Source of the DNA: an uncultured Bacteroidales bacterium
Lineage (GTDB): Bacteria; Bacteroidota; Bacteroidia; Bacteroidales; F082
Length of the DNA: 64,000 nucleotides
NCBI GenBank assembly: GCA_905234645.1
Contig: CAJOIS010000004.1
Span: forward strand, 1-64,000
Direction: 5' to 3'
Below are positions 49,733-58,682 of the stretch, piece by piece. Made by a program: the position numbers and the translations under genes. A model generated the notes under the pieces. It did not search any database, was not told the origin of the DNA, and saw only the letters and a program-made list of their open reading frames with translations. The stretch's first letter is position 1; every line of letters starts with the position of its first letter.

Positions 49733-50202
49733 AGATTCTCTTGCTTGTCATCGGCAAAACGGATGAAGACTACCTCATCACAGGTATCAAGAAATACGTA
49801 GGCCGTATTGGACATTATGCCTCGTTTGAGACGAAGGAAATCCCGGATCCACGCAACCGCAAGACCCTCAGCGAAGACCAGCAGAAGAAAGCCGAGAGTT
49901 TTCTGCTTCTGCAACAGCTACAACCAGGTGACCAAGTCATACTTTTGGACGAAAACGGCAAGCAATACACCTCGGTTGAATTTGCCGAAAGCCTGGAAAA
50001 ACAGATGGCATCAGGTGCCAAACGGCTGGTGTTCATCATCGGCGGACCTTATGGTTTTGCACAAGAAGTCTACGACCGCGCCAACGCCAAGATGTCGCTC
50101 TCGCCTATGACTTTCAGCCACCAGATGGTGCGCCTCATCTTCGTCGAGCAACTCTACCGCGCTTTTACGATTTTGAAGGGCGAGCCATATCATCACCAAT
50201 AA
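49729..50202 (+). CDS. rlmH: 23S rRNA (pseudouridine1915-N3)-methyltransferase
   Basis: The 157-residue protein starts MKILLLVIGKTDEDYL, has VILLDENGKQYTSVEFAESL and the C-terminal IGGPYGF and LSPMTFSHQMVRLIFVEQLY, which identify RlmH (SPOUT class). It methylates pseudouridine 1915 of 23S rRNA. The ATG overlaps the ribF stop. Confidence 0.97.
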   Translation: MKILLLVIGKTDEDYLITGIKKYVGRIGHYASFETKEIPDPRNRKTLSEDQQKKAESFLLLQQLQPGDQVILLDENGKQYTSVEFAESLEKQMASGAKRLVFIIGGPYGFAQEVYDRANAKMSLSPMTFSHQMVRLIFVEQLYRAFTILKGEPYHHQ

Positions 50203-50244
50203 TAAAAACGGATCACTTTTCGTTTACGATTCAAACAAAACCCT

Positions 50245-51078
50245 ATGAAAACAATAAAAACCATCCTGATGCTTTGCGTGGCACTTTGTCTCGCCACTTC
50301 CTGCAAGAAAGACGTCGACATGACCCTTGTGCAGAAGACCGTCTTTGAAAACACCGACATCCGACAAGTCGAAATCGAAGATGCATGGCAAGTTACGGTT
50401 GTGGCTGACAGCAACACATATGTCGAATTAGAGTATTCAGCCTATTTGGAGAACAACTTGAAAGTTACAACGGAAGGCAATACGCTCAAAATCGGCTTCA
50501 CAGGGTCGACTTACCCTGTCATCAATTCCGTCTTCAGCGCCACAGTCCACACGCCACAAATCGATGAATTGGACATTGACGAGGCCGCACAAGTGCAATG
50601 CAATGGAACGTTTTCTGGACAACAAATCAAGGTTTCATTGAATGATGCTTCAAAATGCAATGGCCTCGTCTTTTCCGGTGAAAGTTGCAAAATCAATATG
50701 GAAAGCGCCTCTGTGATGACCGGTTTCCAATTCGCGGGAAACAGTTGCACGGTCGTTTTGGAGGATGCCTCACAATGCAATAGCGAAATTGCAGCCTCGG
50801 AAACCGCAGAAATCTATCTGGCCGATGCCTCGCGCTTCATCAACAAAGGCGGTATGACCAACCAAGTCAGCATTCATCTTGACGATGCAAGTTTGTTGAA
50901 CATGGTCGAAACCGAGGTCAAAACCATGGAAGTGGATCTCTCTGGCGCATCGGAAGCAACAGTTCATGTCACCGACTATTTAAACGGTACTTTAAAAGAG
51001 GCCTCCACTTTATATTATAAGGGCCATCCGCAAAAAGACGTCGATTGCTCCATAGGCTCGCAGCTCATCCCCTTTTGA
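50245..51078 (+). CDS. GIN-domain (DUF2807) lipoprotein
   Basis: The 277-residue protein begins with a lipoprotein signal ending ATSC and continues with the strand-repeat pattern of GIN/DUF2807 proteins: DAWQVTVVADSNTYVELEY, LKVTTEGNTLKIGF, DELDIDEAAQVQCNG and a ladder of DASxxN-like turns. Such proteins are predicted beta-helical envelope proteins of Bacteroidetes with unknown function. It lies after rlmH with no clear promoter. Confidence 0.85.
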   Translation: MKTIKTILMLCVALCLATSCKKDVDMTLVQKTVFENTDIRQVEIEDAWQVTVVADSNTYVELEYSAYLENNLKVTTEGNTLKIGFTGSTYPVINSVFSATVHTPQIDELDIDEAAQVQCNGTFSGQQIKVSLNDASKCNGLVFSGESCKINMESASVMTGFQFAGNSCTVVLEDASQCNSEIAASETAEIYLADASRFINKGGMTNQVSIHLDDASLLNMVETEVKTMEVDLSGASEATVHVTDYLNGTLKEASTLYYKGHPQKDVDCSIGSQLIPF

Positions 51079-51136
51079 TTTTGGCCTGGTATTTGATATT
51101 TTCCGCCCCGTTGCGCAGAAGCAACAGAATTATTAC

Positions 51137-51144
51137 TAATTTTG
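51137..51144 (+). promoter_or_regulatory. -7 box (TAATTTTG)
   Basis: This full match ends 18 bases before the ATG at 51163. Confidence 0.65.
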
Positions 51145-51162
51145 TCACAAAATTCAAGCACA

Positions 51163-51699
51163 ATGAAAAGAATTGCATTGTTATTTGTCGCTGTATTGTT
51201 TGCGACCGTCACTTTTGCCCAATCTGAAGAACAAACCAAATTGCCCATTGACCCGAAGACGGAGCAAATCACCTTCCGCAAGGTCATCCAAACCGTAGGC
51301 TCACAAGATGATGTGTTCAACCGCATATACAGCCAGTTTATGAACACGTATTACAAAAGCCCTTCCACCATCCTTCAGCAGAATGACGGACGCACCCTTA
51401 AAGGCAAGCATCAGTTCCAGCTCGACAACGGCGATGCGGTGAAATCGAAATGGCCTTGGGTCACCTATTATTTCACCATCGAAGTGCGCGAAGGCCGTGT
51501 GCGCTACACCCTCACCGATTTCATGCAAAAGACACAATCGAACCATCCTTGCGAAGAATGGTTGAACAAGGAAGACCCTTTGTATAACCCCATCTGGGGA
51601 AGTTACCTCGACCAAATCGCTGCTTTTGCTGAGGACTGGGGACAACAATTTGAGAAAGCCCTCGTTCCCGAAAAAGTCTTTGAAGAAGAGGAATGGTAA
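51163..51699 (+). CDS. DUF4468 domain protein, exported
   Basis: The product (178 residues from this start) has a signal peptide (MKRIALLFVAVLFATVTFAQ) and a TBP-like DUF4468 domain with ITFRKVIQTVG and VTYYFTIEVREGRVRYTLTD. The family is Bacteroidetes-specific with unknown role. It is followed after six bases by the HMG-CoA reductase gene, so it may share that operon's message although its function appears unrelated. Confidence 0.85.
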   Translation: MKRIALLFVAVLFATVTFAQSEEQTKLPIDPKTEQITFRKVIQTVGSQDDVFNRIYSQFMNTYYKSPSTILQQNDGRTLKGKHQFQLDNGDAVKSKWPWVTYYFTIEVREGRVRYTLTDFMQKTQSNHPCEEWLNKEDPLYNPIWGSYLDQIAAFAEDWGQQFEKALVPEKVFEEEEW

Positions 51700-51705
51700 A
51701 ACTCT

Positions 51706-53031
51706 ATGGCCACTCGCGAACGCATAAAAAAAGGCTTTTCCAAGCTTCTCAAGGAAGAGAAGCTGAAGCTTATTGCCAACTACTTTGAGAACCCAGGCGA
51801 GGTCATCAGCCTGCTGAAAAGCTATTGGCACCCCGATTCGAAGCAACAGCAGCTCTTTGACGAGTTCAGCGAGAACACCATCACCAATTTCTTTATCCCT
51901 TACGGCATCTCACCCAACGTGACCATCAACGGCAAGGACTATGTCGTGCCCATGGTCATCGAAGAGAGCTCCGTTGTGGCGGCAGCCTCAGCGGCAGCCA
52001 AGTTCTGGGGCGATCGCGGCGGCTTCCATGCCGAGGTCATCGATACCCGCAAGGTCGGACAGGTGCATTTCGGCTGGAACGGCGACAAGGAACAACTCTT
52101 TGCCCTATTCCCGAAAATCGAGAAGCGCATGCTTGCCGACACCGATGAAATGACCGCCAAGATGCGAAAACGCGGCGGCGGCATCCTTGGGATGAAACTT
52201 ATTGATTACACCGCGCAAATTCCCGACTACTACCAAATCCGTGTCGAATTTGCTACTGGTGATGCTATGGGTGCCAACTTCATCAACTCCGTCTTGGAGC
52301 AGTTCGGCCATAGCCTTCAGGACTACTTCGCTGAACAGCAAGACCTGCCAGAAGAGCTCCGCAAGGTGGAGATCATCATGACCATCCTGTCGAACAACAC
52401 ACCCGACTGTCGCGTGAAGGTGTGGGTGGAGTGCCCTGTGGAACAGCTTGACGGCATCGACGAGCACCTCTCTGGTGCCGAATACGCCAAGAAATTCAAG
52501 AAGGCCGTCGACATCGCCCACATCGACACCGACCGCGCCACCACGCACAACAAAGGTATCTACAACGGCATCGACGCCGTGGTCCTAGCCACGGGCAACG
52601 ATTTCCGTGCAGTAGAGGCGGCTGGGCACACCTTCGCCTCGCGCAACGGGCATTATGAAAGCCTGTCGTCAGTGACGATAGAAAATGGCATCTTCCATTT
52701 CGAGTTGGAGGTACCGATGGCATTAGGTACGGTTGGTGGCCTAACCAGCCTGCACCCGCTGGCCAAAAAGACCTTGGAACTCTTGGGTAACCCCACCGCT
52801 CCCGAGCTGATGATGGTGGCCGCCACCATGGGTTTGGCCAACAACTTCTCTGCCGTGCGTTCCTTGACCACCAAAGGCATCCAAGCCGGTCACATGAAGA
52901 TGCATTTGAACAACATCCTCAATCAGCTGAATGCCAACGAGGAAGACAAGAAAAAGGCACGCGAATACTTCAAGGACAAGACCGTATCGTATGCAGCGGT
53001 AGAACAATTCTTAGACTCACTAAAAAAATGA
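51706..53031 (+). CDS. Hydroxymethylglutaryl-CoA reductase, class II
   Basis: The 441-residue protein has the class II HMG-CoA reductase core: MVIEESSVVAAASAAAKFW with the catalytic Glu, GDAMGANFINSVLEQ (the DAMGAN motif) and the catalytic His in GHMKMHLNN. It interconverts HMG-CoA and mevalonate; with mevalonate-pathway genes following, the biosynthetic direction is likely. It overlaps the GYDIA kinase by four bases. It opens the isoprenoid operon. Confidence 0.96.
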   Translation: MATRERIKKGFSKLLKEEKLKLIANYFENPGEVISLLKSYWHPDSKQQQLFDEFSENTITNFFIPYGISPNVTINGKDYVVPMVIEESSVVAAASAAAKFWGDRGGFHAEVIDTRKVGQVHFGWNGDKEQLFALFPKIEKRMLADTDEMTAKMRKRGGGILGMKLIDYTAQIPDYYQIRVEFATGDAMGANFINSVLEQFGHSLQDYFAEQQDLPEELRKVEIIMTILSNNTPDCRVKVWVECPVEQLDGIDEHLSGAEYAKKFKKAVDIAHIDTDRATTHNKGIYNGIDAVVLATGNDFRAVEAAGHTFASRNGHYESLSSVTIENGIFHFELEVPMALGTVGGLTSLHPLAKKTLELLGNPTAPELMMVAATMGLANNFSAVRSLTTKGIQAGHMKMHLNNILNQLNANEEDKKKAREYFKDKTVSYAAVEQFLDSLKK

Positions 53032-53960
53032 GCCGCTATTCTTCCCATGGCAAATTTCTTTTGACTGGCGAATACCTCGTCCTAAAAGGGGCGTTGGCTT
53101 TAGCATTGCCATTGAAATATGGGCAAACATTGTCGGTAGAGACGTGCCATGGCGCGTCTCTACAATGGAATGCATACCAACCCGACGGTCTTTGGTTTTC
53201 CGTTACCTTGAATCCAGAAAAACTAGAAATCATTGATTGCAACGATCCATCCAAGGCCGAAAAACTGGCCCAAATTCTGAAGGCTGTCAAACAACTGAAT
53301 CCCACTGCGTTTAAAAACGGCCTACATTTTGAGACCCGTTTGGATTTTGACCCCAACTGGGGCCTCGGCAGTAGCTCCACCCTGATTGCCAACCTTGCAC
53401 AATGGGCGAATGTCAATCCTTACGAATTGTTGAGACTGACCTTCGGCGGCTCTGGTTACGACATCGCCAGCGCCACAGCGGAAGGACCGATTTATTATCA
53501 AGTAAAAACCGAGGTCCCTGAGCCTGTCGAAGAGCCGACCCCGATAGTTCGACCTATCGATTTCCATCCCTCTTTCGCTGACCACCTTTTCTTCATCTAC
53601 CAAGGCAAGAAGCAAAGCTCTTCCAAAGAAATCAAGGCTTTTTTGGAAAAAGCTAATCCTATTGATCTACAAAAAGACATAGAAGCCGTTTCGGAAATCA
53701 GCCGTGCCGTGCCGAAATGTGAAAGTCTGGACGAGTTCGGCCTCTTGATGCAATGCCATGAGCGCATCATTGCCCGTTGCATTGGGCAGGAGCCAGTTCA
53801 AAAACGCTTCCCCAACTTTGAGGGCGTCTTGAAGTCTTTGGGGGCATGGGGCGGTGATTTCATTTTGGCCGCGACGGAGTGGCCAAAGAATCAAGTGAGA
53901 GAATACTTCAAAGAAAAAGGTTTGGAGGTGATTTTCGGGTTTAAAGAATTGGTATTGTGA
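53028..53960 (+). CDS. GYDIA-family GHMP kinase, probable phosphomevalonate kinase
   Basis: The 310-residue protein carries the GHMP motifs HGKFLLTGEYLV, WGLGSSSTLIANLA and the family tag GSGYDIASATA. In Bacteroidetes this family sits beside mevalonate genes and may supply the phosphomevalonate kinase step missing from the cluster; this is an inference. Its DNA contains two dispersed repeats read in frame, at residues 37-45 (VETCHGASL) and 162-170 (EVPEPVEEP), so both loops probably come from insertions. It overlaps HMG-CoA reductase. Confidence 0.88.
   Translation: MSRYSSHGKFLLTGEYLVLKGALALALPLKYGQTLSVETCHGASLQWNAYQPDGLWFSVTLNPEKLEIIDCNDPSKAEKLAQILKAVKQLNPTAFKNGLHFETRLDFDPNWGLGSSSTLIANLAQWANVNPYELLRLTFGGSGYDIASATAEGPIYYQVKTEVPEPVEEPTPIVRPIDFHPSFADHLFFIYQGKKQSSSKEIKAFLEKANPIDLQKDIEAVSEISRAVPKCESLDEFGLLMQCHERIIARCIGQEPVQKRFPNFEGVLKSLGAWGGDFILAATEWPKNQVREYFKEKGLEVIFGFKELVL
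53136..53163 (+). repeat. Palindromic element GTAGAGACG inside kinase gene
   Basis: GTAGAGACG and CGTCTCTAC flank TGCCATGGCG, making a 28-base palindrome with one mismatch. It is translated in frame as residues 37-45 of the GYDIA kinase. Confidence 0.78.
53513..53537 (+). repeat. CCTGAGCCTGTCGAAG element inside kinase gene
   Basis: GGTCCCTGAGCCTGTCGAAG then AGCC shares the core with the intergenic copy at 47182. It is translated as PEPVEE within the GYDIA kinase. Confidence 0.78.
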
Positions 53961-53970
53961 AAAGATTCAC

Positions 53971-53978
53971 TACCTTCG
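53971..53978 (+). promoter_or_regulatory. Possible -7 box at the mvaD start (TACCTTCG)
   Basis: This differs by one base from TAnnTTTG and ends four bases before the mvaD ATG. If used it would give a leaderless message. Confidence 0.4.
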
Positions 53979-53982
53979 CAGC

Positions 53983-55062
53983 ATGAAAGATTTGGAAAAC
54001 CTTTACAAAAGCGAAGCCTATAGAGGTGAGGTACCGAACGACTATCAAGGCAAAGTGGGCTGGCAGAGCCCATCGAATATCGCTTTGGTGAAATATTGGG
54101 GCAAAAAAGGCAAACAGATTCCTCAGAATCCGTCGATTAGCTTTACCTTGTCGAAATGTCGCTCCGAGACATTCATCGGCTTTGAAAAAGCCGACAGCTT
54201 TGGCTTTAGGTTCTTTTTTGAAGGCAAGGAAAACCCCGCTTTTGGAGCCAAGATTGAGAAATTTTTGCTTGACTATCAAGCGTTTTTCCCATTTATCAAC
54301 CAACTGAGTTTGAATGTGGAAAGCCGCAACACCTTCCCTCATTCATCGGGCATTGCTTCCTCAGCTTCATCGATGAGTGCTTTTGTGATGTGTTTGTTGG
54401 ATATTGAAAATCAAATTGTTATAAAACAATTTGATTTTCAAAAAGCATCTTACTTCTCTCGTTTGGCCTCGGGCAGTGCCTCACGTTCAGTATATCCCAA
54501 GATGGCATTATGGGGTGCGACGGAGGCATACGAAGGCAGTTCCGATGAATACGCTGTCCCATTGGAAAACGACATCCATCCGATCTTCAAGACCTATCGC
54601 GACAGCATTCTGATTGTCAGTGGTGAAAAAAAAACCGTTTCCAGTCGTGCAGGTCATGGACTGATGGAAGGGAATCCTTATGCCCCAGCGCGTTATGCGC
54701 AAGCCAACCAGAATATCAATAAACTGCTTGCTGCATTGAAATCCGGCGACTTGGACACCTTTATTAATATCACCGAATCGGAGGCTCTGCAACTTCATGC
54801 TTTGATGTTGTGCTCCAATCCGTCGTTTATCTTGATGAAACCTAATACTTTGCGTATTATCGAAGAAGTTAGGAATTTCAGGAATGAAACTAAAATCCCA
54901 CTTTGTTTCACTTTGGATGCAGGTCCCAATGTGCACCTGCTCTATCCCGAGAAAGAAGCCGAAAAAGTAGATGACTTCATCAAGAATACGTTGGCGACCT
55001 ATTGTAACGAAGGCCGTTGGATTGCCGACCATGTGGGCGACGGACCAAAACCATTGCTGTAA
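53983..55062 (+). CDS. mvaD: Diphosphomevalonate decarboxylase
   Basis: MvaD converts mevalonate diphosphate to isopentenyl diphosphate. The 359-residue protein has SPSNIALVKYWGKKG, HSSGIASSASSMSAF and SGSASRSVYPKMALWG, the standard set. A perfect 17-bp inverted repeat at 54404-54441 encodes residues about 141-153 in a loop that varies in the family. The next gene starts in a TAATG overlap with its stop. Confidence 0.95.
   Translation: MKDLENLYKSEAYRGEVPNDYQGKVGWQSPSNIALVKYWGKKGKQIPQNPSISFTLSKCRSETFIGFEKADSFGFRFFFEGKENPAFGAKIEKFLLDYQAFFPFINQLSLNVESRNTFPHSSGIASSASSMSAFVMCLLDIENQIVIKQFDFQKASYFSRLASGSASRSVYPKMALWGATEAYEGSSDEYAVPLENDIHPIFKTYRDSILIVSGEKKTVSSRAGHGLMEGNPYAPARYAQANQNINKLLAALKSGDLDTFINITESEALQLHALMLCSNPSFILMKPNTLRIIEEVRNFRNETKIPLCFTLDAGPNVHLLYPEKEAEKVDDFIKNTLATYCNEGRWIADHVGDGPKPLL
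54404..54441 (+). repeat. Perfect 17-bp inverted repeat inside mvaD
   Basis: TTGAAAATCAAATTGTT (54404-54420) and AACAATTTGATTTTCAA (54425-54441) are exact reverse complements around a four-base loop. It is translated as part of mvaD. Confidence 0.85.
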
Positions 55063-56021
55063 TGAAAGAGCGTTACTATAGCAAAGTTATCCTTTTCGGC
55101 GAGTATTCGATGATTTTCGACAGCACTGCCTTAATGGTGCCTTTGAAGCAGTTCTCGGCGCAATGGCGGTTTGCCTCGTCGTTGGCAATACAAGGTGTGG
55201 CCGCTTCCAATGCTAGTTTACAACGTTTTTCGGACTATCTTTCCACTTTGGATATCATAAACCTTTTTGATTTGCAGCGGTTTGACCACGATTTGCAGCA
55301 CAATCTCTTTTTGGATTCCAATGTGCCTTCGGGCTACGGATTGGGAAGCTCGGGCACCTTGGTGGCTGCTGTTTATGATGCCTATACCAAGCAGAAAACC
55401 GATGATTATTTGAAGCTTAAGGAAATCTTTGGCAAGATGGAGAGCTATTTCCATGGCAGCAGTTCGGGCATAGACCCCCTGCAATGCTACATGGGTCAGC
55501 CTTTCAAAATCACGCCAAAGGGATTGGAAATCCTAAATGATGAGTTTTTAAACAAGGATATCCATATCTGTCTAATCGACACGAAAATCAAAAGCAACAC
55601 CAAGCCGTTGGTCAACCATTTCAAGCAGCAGAGAGAGAATCCCGACTTCTTGAACCGCTTCCAAACGGAATACTTACCTTGTGTCAAGACTTGTATTGAT
55701 ACGATGATTTCTGGTGATAATGATTTGTTTTTCAATTCATTGAAGCAGCTTACCAAAGGTCAATTGGAATTCCTTCGCCTGATGATTACCGACAACACTT
55801 TGGCCTTATTTACGACCGATTTCGACTTTAATTTCGGCGTAAAAATCTCGGGCTCGGGCGGTGGCGGTTATGTTTTGGGCTTCACGGACGATATGGAAAA
55901 GGCCAATGAATTATTAAGCCTCCCATGTCATTCCAGCGTGGGCACACAGGGATGGCGGGAAATGCCCAGCATTCGACGTAGTCAATCTATGGGAGGCGGT
56001 TTTGATGTTATTTGGCTCTAA
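55062..56021 (+). CDS. Mevalonate kinase-like GHMP kinase
   Basis: The 319-residue protein begins MKERYYSKVILFGEYSMIFD and has PSGYGLGSSGTLVAAVYDAY (ATP loop) and VKISGSGGGGYVLGF. With the GYDIA kinase and MvaD it completes the mevalonate steps in the operon; mevalonate kinase is the likely role, with phosphomevalonate kinase the alternative. The start overlaps the mvaD stop by one base. Confidence 0.85.
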   Translation: MKERYYSKVILFGEYSMIFDSTALMVPLKQFSAQWRFASSLAIQGVAASNASLQRFSDYLSTLDIINLFDLQRFDHDLQHNLFLDSNVPSGYGLGSSGTLVAAVYDAYTKQKTDDYLKLKEIFGKMESYFHGSSSGIDPLQCYMGQPFKITPKGLEILNDEFLNKDIHICLIDTKIKSNTKPLVNHFKQQRENPDFLNRFQTEYLPCVKTCIDTMISGDNDLFFNSLKQLTKGQLEFLRLMITDNTLALFTTDFDFNFGVKISGSGGGGYVLGFTDDMEKANELLSLPCHSSVGTQGWREMPSIRRSQSMGGGFDVIWL

Positions 56022-56026
56022 AATGC

Positions 56027-56034
56027 TATTTTTG
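56027..56034 (+). promoter_or_regulatory. -7 box close to start codon (TATTTTTG)
   Basis: This full match ends seven bases before the ATG at 56042, just after the kinase stop. Confidence 0.62.
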
Positions 56035-56041
56035 CAGCCCG

Positions 56042-56554
56042 ATGTCAGCCCTCCGCAACATAGAATCCTGGATAGAACGCACCTTGACCACGGTCATCGA
56101 CTTCTTCTATCCGCCTTTCCGCAAGGTGATGAGCCTTGAGTTGTTCCGTTATGGCGCCTGCGGTGGCTTGAACCTCATGTTGGAATGGGTGCTTTACTAT
56201 GTTTTCTACCATTTTGTCTTTCATGCGCAGGTGTTTGACCTCGGTTTCATCGCCTTCACGCCCCATATTGCAGCTTTTGTGTTCAAGTTCCCCATCACTT
56301 TCCTCACGGGTTTCTGGATGGCGAGGCATATCAGTTTCTCGGGTTCCACCTTGCGTGGCAGGACGCAGATTGTCAGGTATTTCCTTGTGACCATCGGTAA
56401 CATCCTCATCAATTATTTCGGCCTGAAACTCTTCGTTGAGGTGTTCCAATGGTGGCCGACCATCTCCTATGTCATCATCTCCATCATCTGCGTGACATTC
56501 AGTTACTTGACGAATAAGTTTTATTCGTTTAGGAAAGAAAAGAAAGCGGAATAA
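56042..56554 (+). CDS. GtrA family membrane protein
   Basis: The product (170 residues from this start) has four hydrophobic helices in the GtrA pattern: LFRYGACGGLNLMLEWVLYY, AAFVFKFPITFLTGFWMARH, FLVTIGNILINYFGLKLFV and ISIICVTFSYLTNKFYSF. GtrA proteins move lipid-linked sugars or modify surface polysaccharides. A frame from 56012 would begin before the -7 box. Confidence 0.85.
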   Translation: MSALRNIESWIERTLTTVIDFFYPPFRKVMSLELFRYGACGGLNLMLEWVLYYVFYHFVFHAQVFDLGFIAFTPHIAAFVFKFPITFLTGFWMARHISFSGSTLRGRTQIVRYFLVTIGNILINYFGLKLFVEVFQWWPTISYVIISIICVTFSYLTNKFYSFRKEKKAE

Positions 56555-58660
56555 TTACCCAATCTGACTCCAATCAAACGTCTGCGCAAACAATTCCTTG
56601 TAATGTTCGCGAAGCATTCTATTTTCGGGCTTGATGAGCTTCGGGTCGTCGGCCAAGAGCTTGATGGCAGCCTCGCGGACTTGAGGTATCAGTGCGCCGT
56701 CTTTTTGCAAATCGCCGATGAGCATTTCGATTTGTCCAGATTGCCGCGTGCCGCCCGTTTCGCCCGGACCGCGCAGTTCAAGGTCGACTTCGGCAATCTC
56801 GAAGCCATCATTGGTGCTACACATGGTCTTCATGCGGGTCTTACCATCGGCGGTTAGTTTGTGGTCGGTGACGAGGATGCAATACGACTGGTCAGCGCCA
56901 CGACCCACACGACCTCTTAACTGATGCAGCTGCGACAATCCAAAGCGGTTGGCATTCTCGATGATCATCACCGTGGCGTTAGGGATGTTGACACCCACCT
57001 CGATGACGGTTGTGGCCACCATGATTTGCGCATTCTTATTGATAAAGCGTTGCATCTCGAAATCCTTGTCCTCGGCTGTCAACCGACCGTGGCAGACACA
57101 AAGCTTGTACTGCGGCTCTGGGAAGTCGTGCAGCAAGGCCTCATAACCCTCCTGAAGCGCAATCATATCCGTGTTTTCCGACTCCTTGATGCAGGGATAG
57201 ACCACATAAATTTGCCGTCCGAGCGCAATCTGCTGCTTCATGAACATCATGATGCGGTAGCGGTCGTCGCTGTAAACATGATAGGTCAGCACGGGCTTTC
57301 TCCCAGGCGGCAGCTCATCGATTTTGGAGACATCGAGGTCGCCGTATTGTGTCATAGCGAGGGTGCGCGGGATGGGCGTGGCGGTCATCACGAGGGTGTG
57401 TGGCGGAATCTCTGTTTTTTCGTAGAATTTCGCCCTTTGCTCCACCCCGAAGCGGTGCTGTTCGTCAATGATGGCCAAACCCAAGTTCTTGAACACAACT
57501 TTGCTCTCAATCAGCGCATGGGTGCCCACCACGATTTGCATGGTGCCGTCGGCAAGACCTGCATAAATCTTTCTTCGTTCCGCGATTTTGGTGGAACCCG
57601 TCAGCAGGGCGAAGTTCACGTCCATGTCTTTCAACTGTTCCTGCAAGGTGGCGAAATGCTGTGTGGCCAGGATTTCCGTGGGTGCCATCAGGCAGGCCTG
57701 GAAACCGTTGTCCAAGGCCAAAAGCATCACCATCAATGCCACGATGGTCTTGCCGCTACCCACATCACCTTGCAGCAGGCGGTTCATCTGGTGGCCCGAG
57801 CCCAAGTCCTTACGGATTTCCTTAATGACGCGCTTTTGGGCGTTGGTCAATGGGAAGGGCAAGTGGTCTCTGTAGAAGCCGTTGAAATAGTCACCCACCA
57901 CATCAAAGACATGGCCTTTGATGGTTTGCTCGCGGTGCATCTTGTTGCGCAGCATTTTCAGTTGGAAGAAGAAATGCTCCTCGTATTTCAGTCGGCGTGT
58001 GGCCTGCTGGATTTCGATGTTGTTGGAGGGCAGGTGTATCTCGTAATAGGCGTAGCGGCGCGGTATCAATTGGTTTTCCTCGATGAGCGCCTTGGGCAGT
58101 GTCTCGGGAATGTATTCATAGACCTGTTGCAAAATCTGTTTCTGCATTTTGGCGATGGCACGCGTGCCGAGACCGTGGTCTTTCATCTTCTCGGTGGTGT
58201 TATACACGCCTTGCAATCCCTCACCGATGAGCGGGTCCTTGGGGTCATACTCCTCGATTTCGGGGTGGACGAAGTTAAAGTTGTGGTTGAACTCGGAGGC
58301 CTTACCGAACAAGACATATTTCACGCCTGGCTTAAAGCGGTCCTTGATCCATTTCAGTCCACGGAACCACACCACCTCGATGCTGCCCGACTCATCACTA
58401 AAGAGACCTATGGCACGAGTGGCCCTAGGTGCGCCGATGAGCTTGATATGGGAGATGGTGCCGACAAGCTGGTAATACACTGTATCGTCGTTGATGTTGG
58501 CCACCTTTTGGATCTGGCTGCGGTCGATGTAACGGAACGGAAACTGGTTGAGCATATCCTGATACGTGAACACGTTCAGTTCCTTCTTCAGGATTTCGGC
58601 TTTTTTCGGACCGACTCCCTTCAGGTACGCGATGTTCGTTTGCAGCAGGTTCTGTTCCAT
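56555..58660 (-). CDS. recG: ATP-dependent DNA helicase RecG
   Basis: RecG drives branch migration and rescue of stalled forks. The 701-residue protein has the N-terminal wedge region with VGPKKAEILKKEL, the Walker A GDVGSGKT, the Walker B IIDEQHRFG and the helicase motifs ATPIPRTLAM and QLHQLRGRVGRG. Length and order match RecG. The -7 box lies four bases before the ATG. Confidence 0.97.
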   Translation of the reverse strand: MEQNLLQTNIAYLKGVGPKKAEILKKELNVFTYQDMLNQFPFRYIDRSQIQKVANINDDTVYYQLVGTISHIKLIGAPRATRAIGLFSDESGSIEVVWFRGLKWIKDRFKPGVKYVLFGKASEFNHNFNFVHPEIEEYDPKDPLIGEGLQGVYNTTEKMKDHGLGTRAIAKMQKQILQQVYEYIPETLPKALIEENQLIPRRYAYYEIHLPSNNIEIQQATRRLKYEEHFFFQLKMLRNKMHREQTIKGHVFDVVGDYFNGFYRDHLPFPLTNAQKRVIKEIRKDLGSGHQMNRLLQGDVGSGKTIVALMVMLLALDNGFQACLMAPTEILATQHFATLQEQLKDMDVNFALLTGSTKIAERRKIYAGLADGTMQIVVGTHALIESKVVFKNLGLAIIDEQHRFGVEQRAKFYEKTEIPPHTLVMTATPIPRTLAMTQYGDLDVSKIDELPPGRKPVLTYHVYSDDRYRIMMFMKQQIALGRQIYVVYPCIKESENTDMIALQEGYEALLHDFPEPQYKLCVCHGRLTAEDKDFEMQRFINKNAQIMVATTVIEVGVNIPNATVMIIENANRFGLSQLHQLRGRVGRGADQSYCILVTDHKLTADGKTRMKTMCSTNDGFEIAEVDLELRGPGETGGTRQSGQIEMLIGDLQKDGALIPQVREAAIKLLADDPKLIKPENRMLREHYKELFAQTFDWSQIG

Positions 58661-58664
58661 GCGA

Positions 58665-58672
58665 CAAAGATA
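58665..58672 (-). promoter_or_regulatory. -7 box for recG, near-leaderless (TATCTTTG)
   Basis: The minus-strand match ends four bases before the recG ATG. Confidence 0.62.
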
Positions 58673-58682
58673 GGAATTTTTC

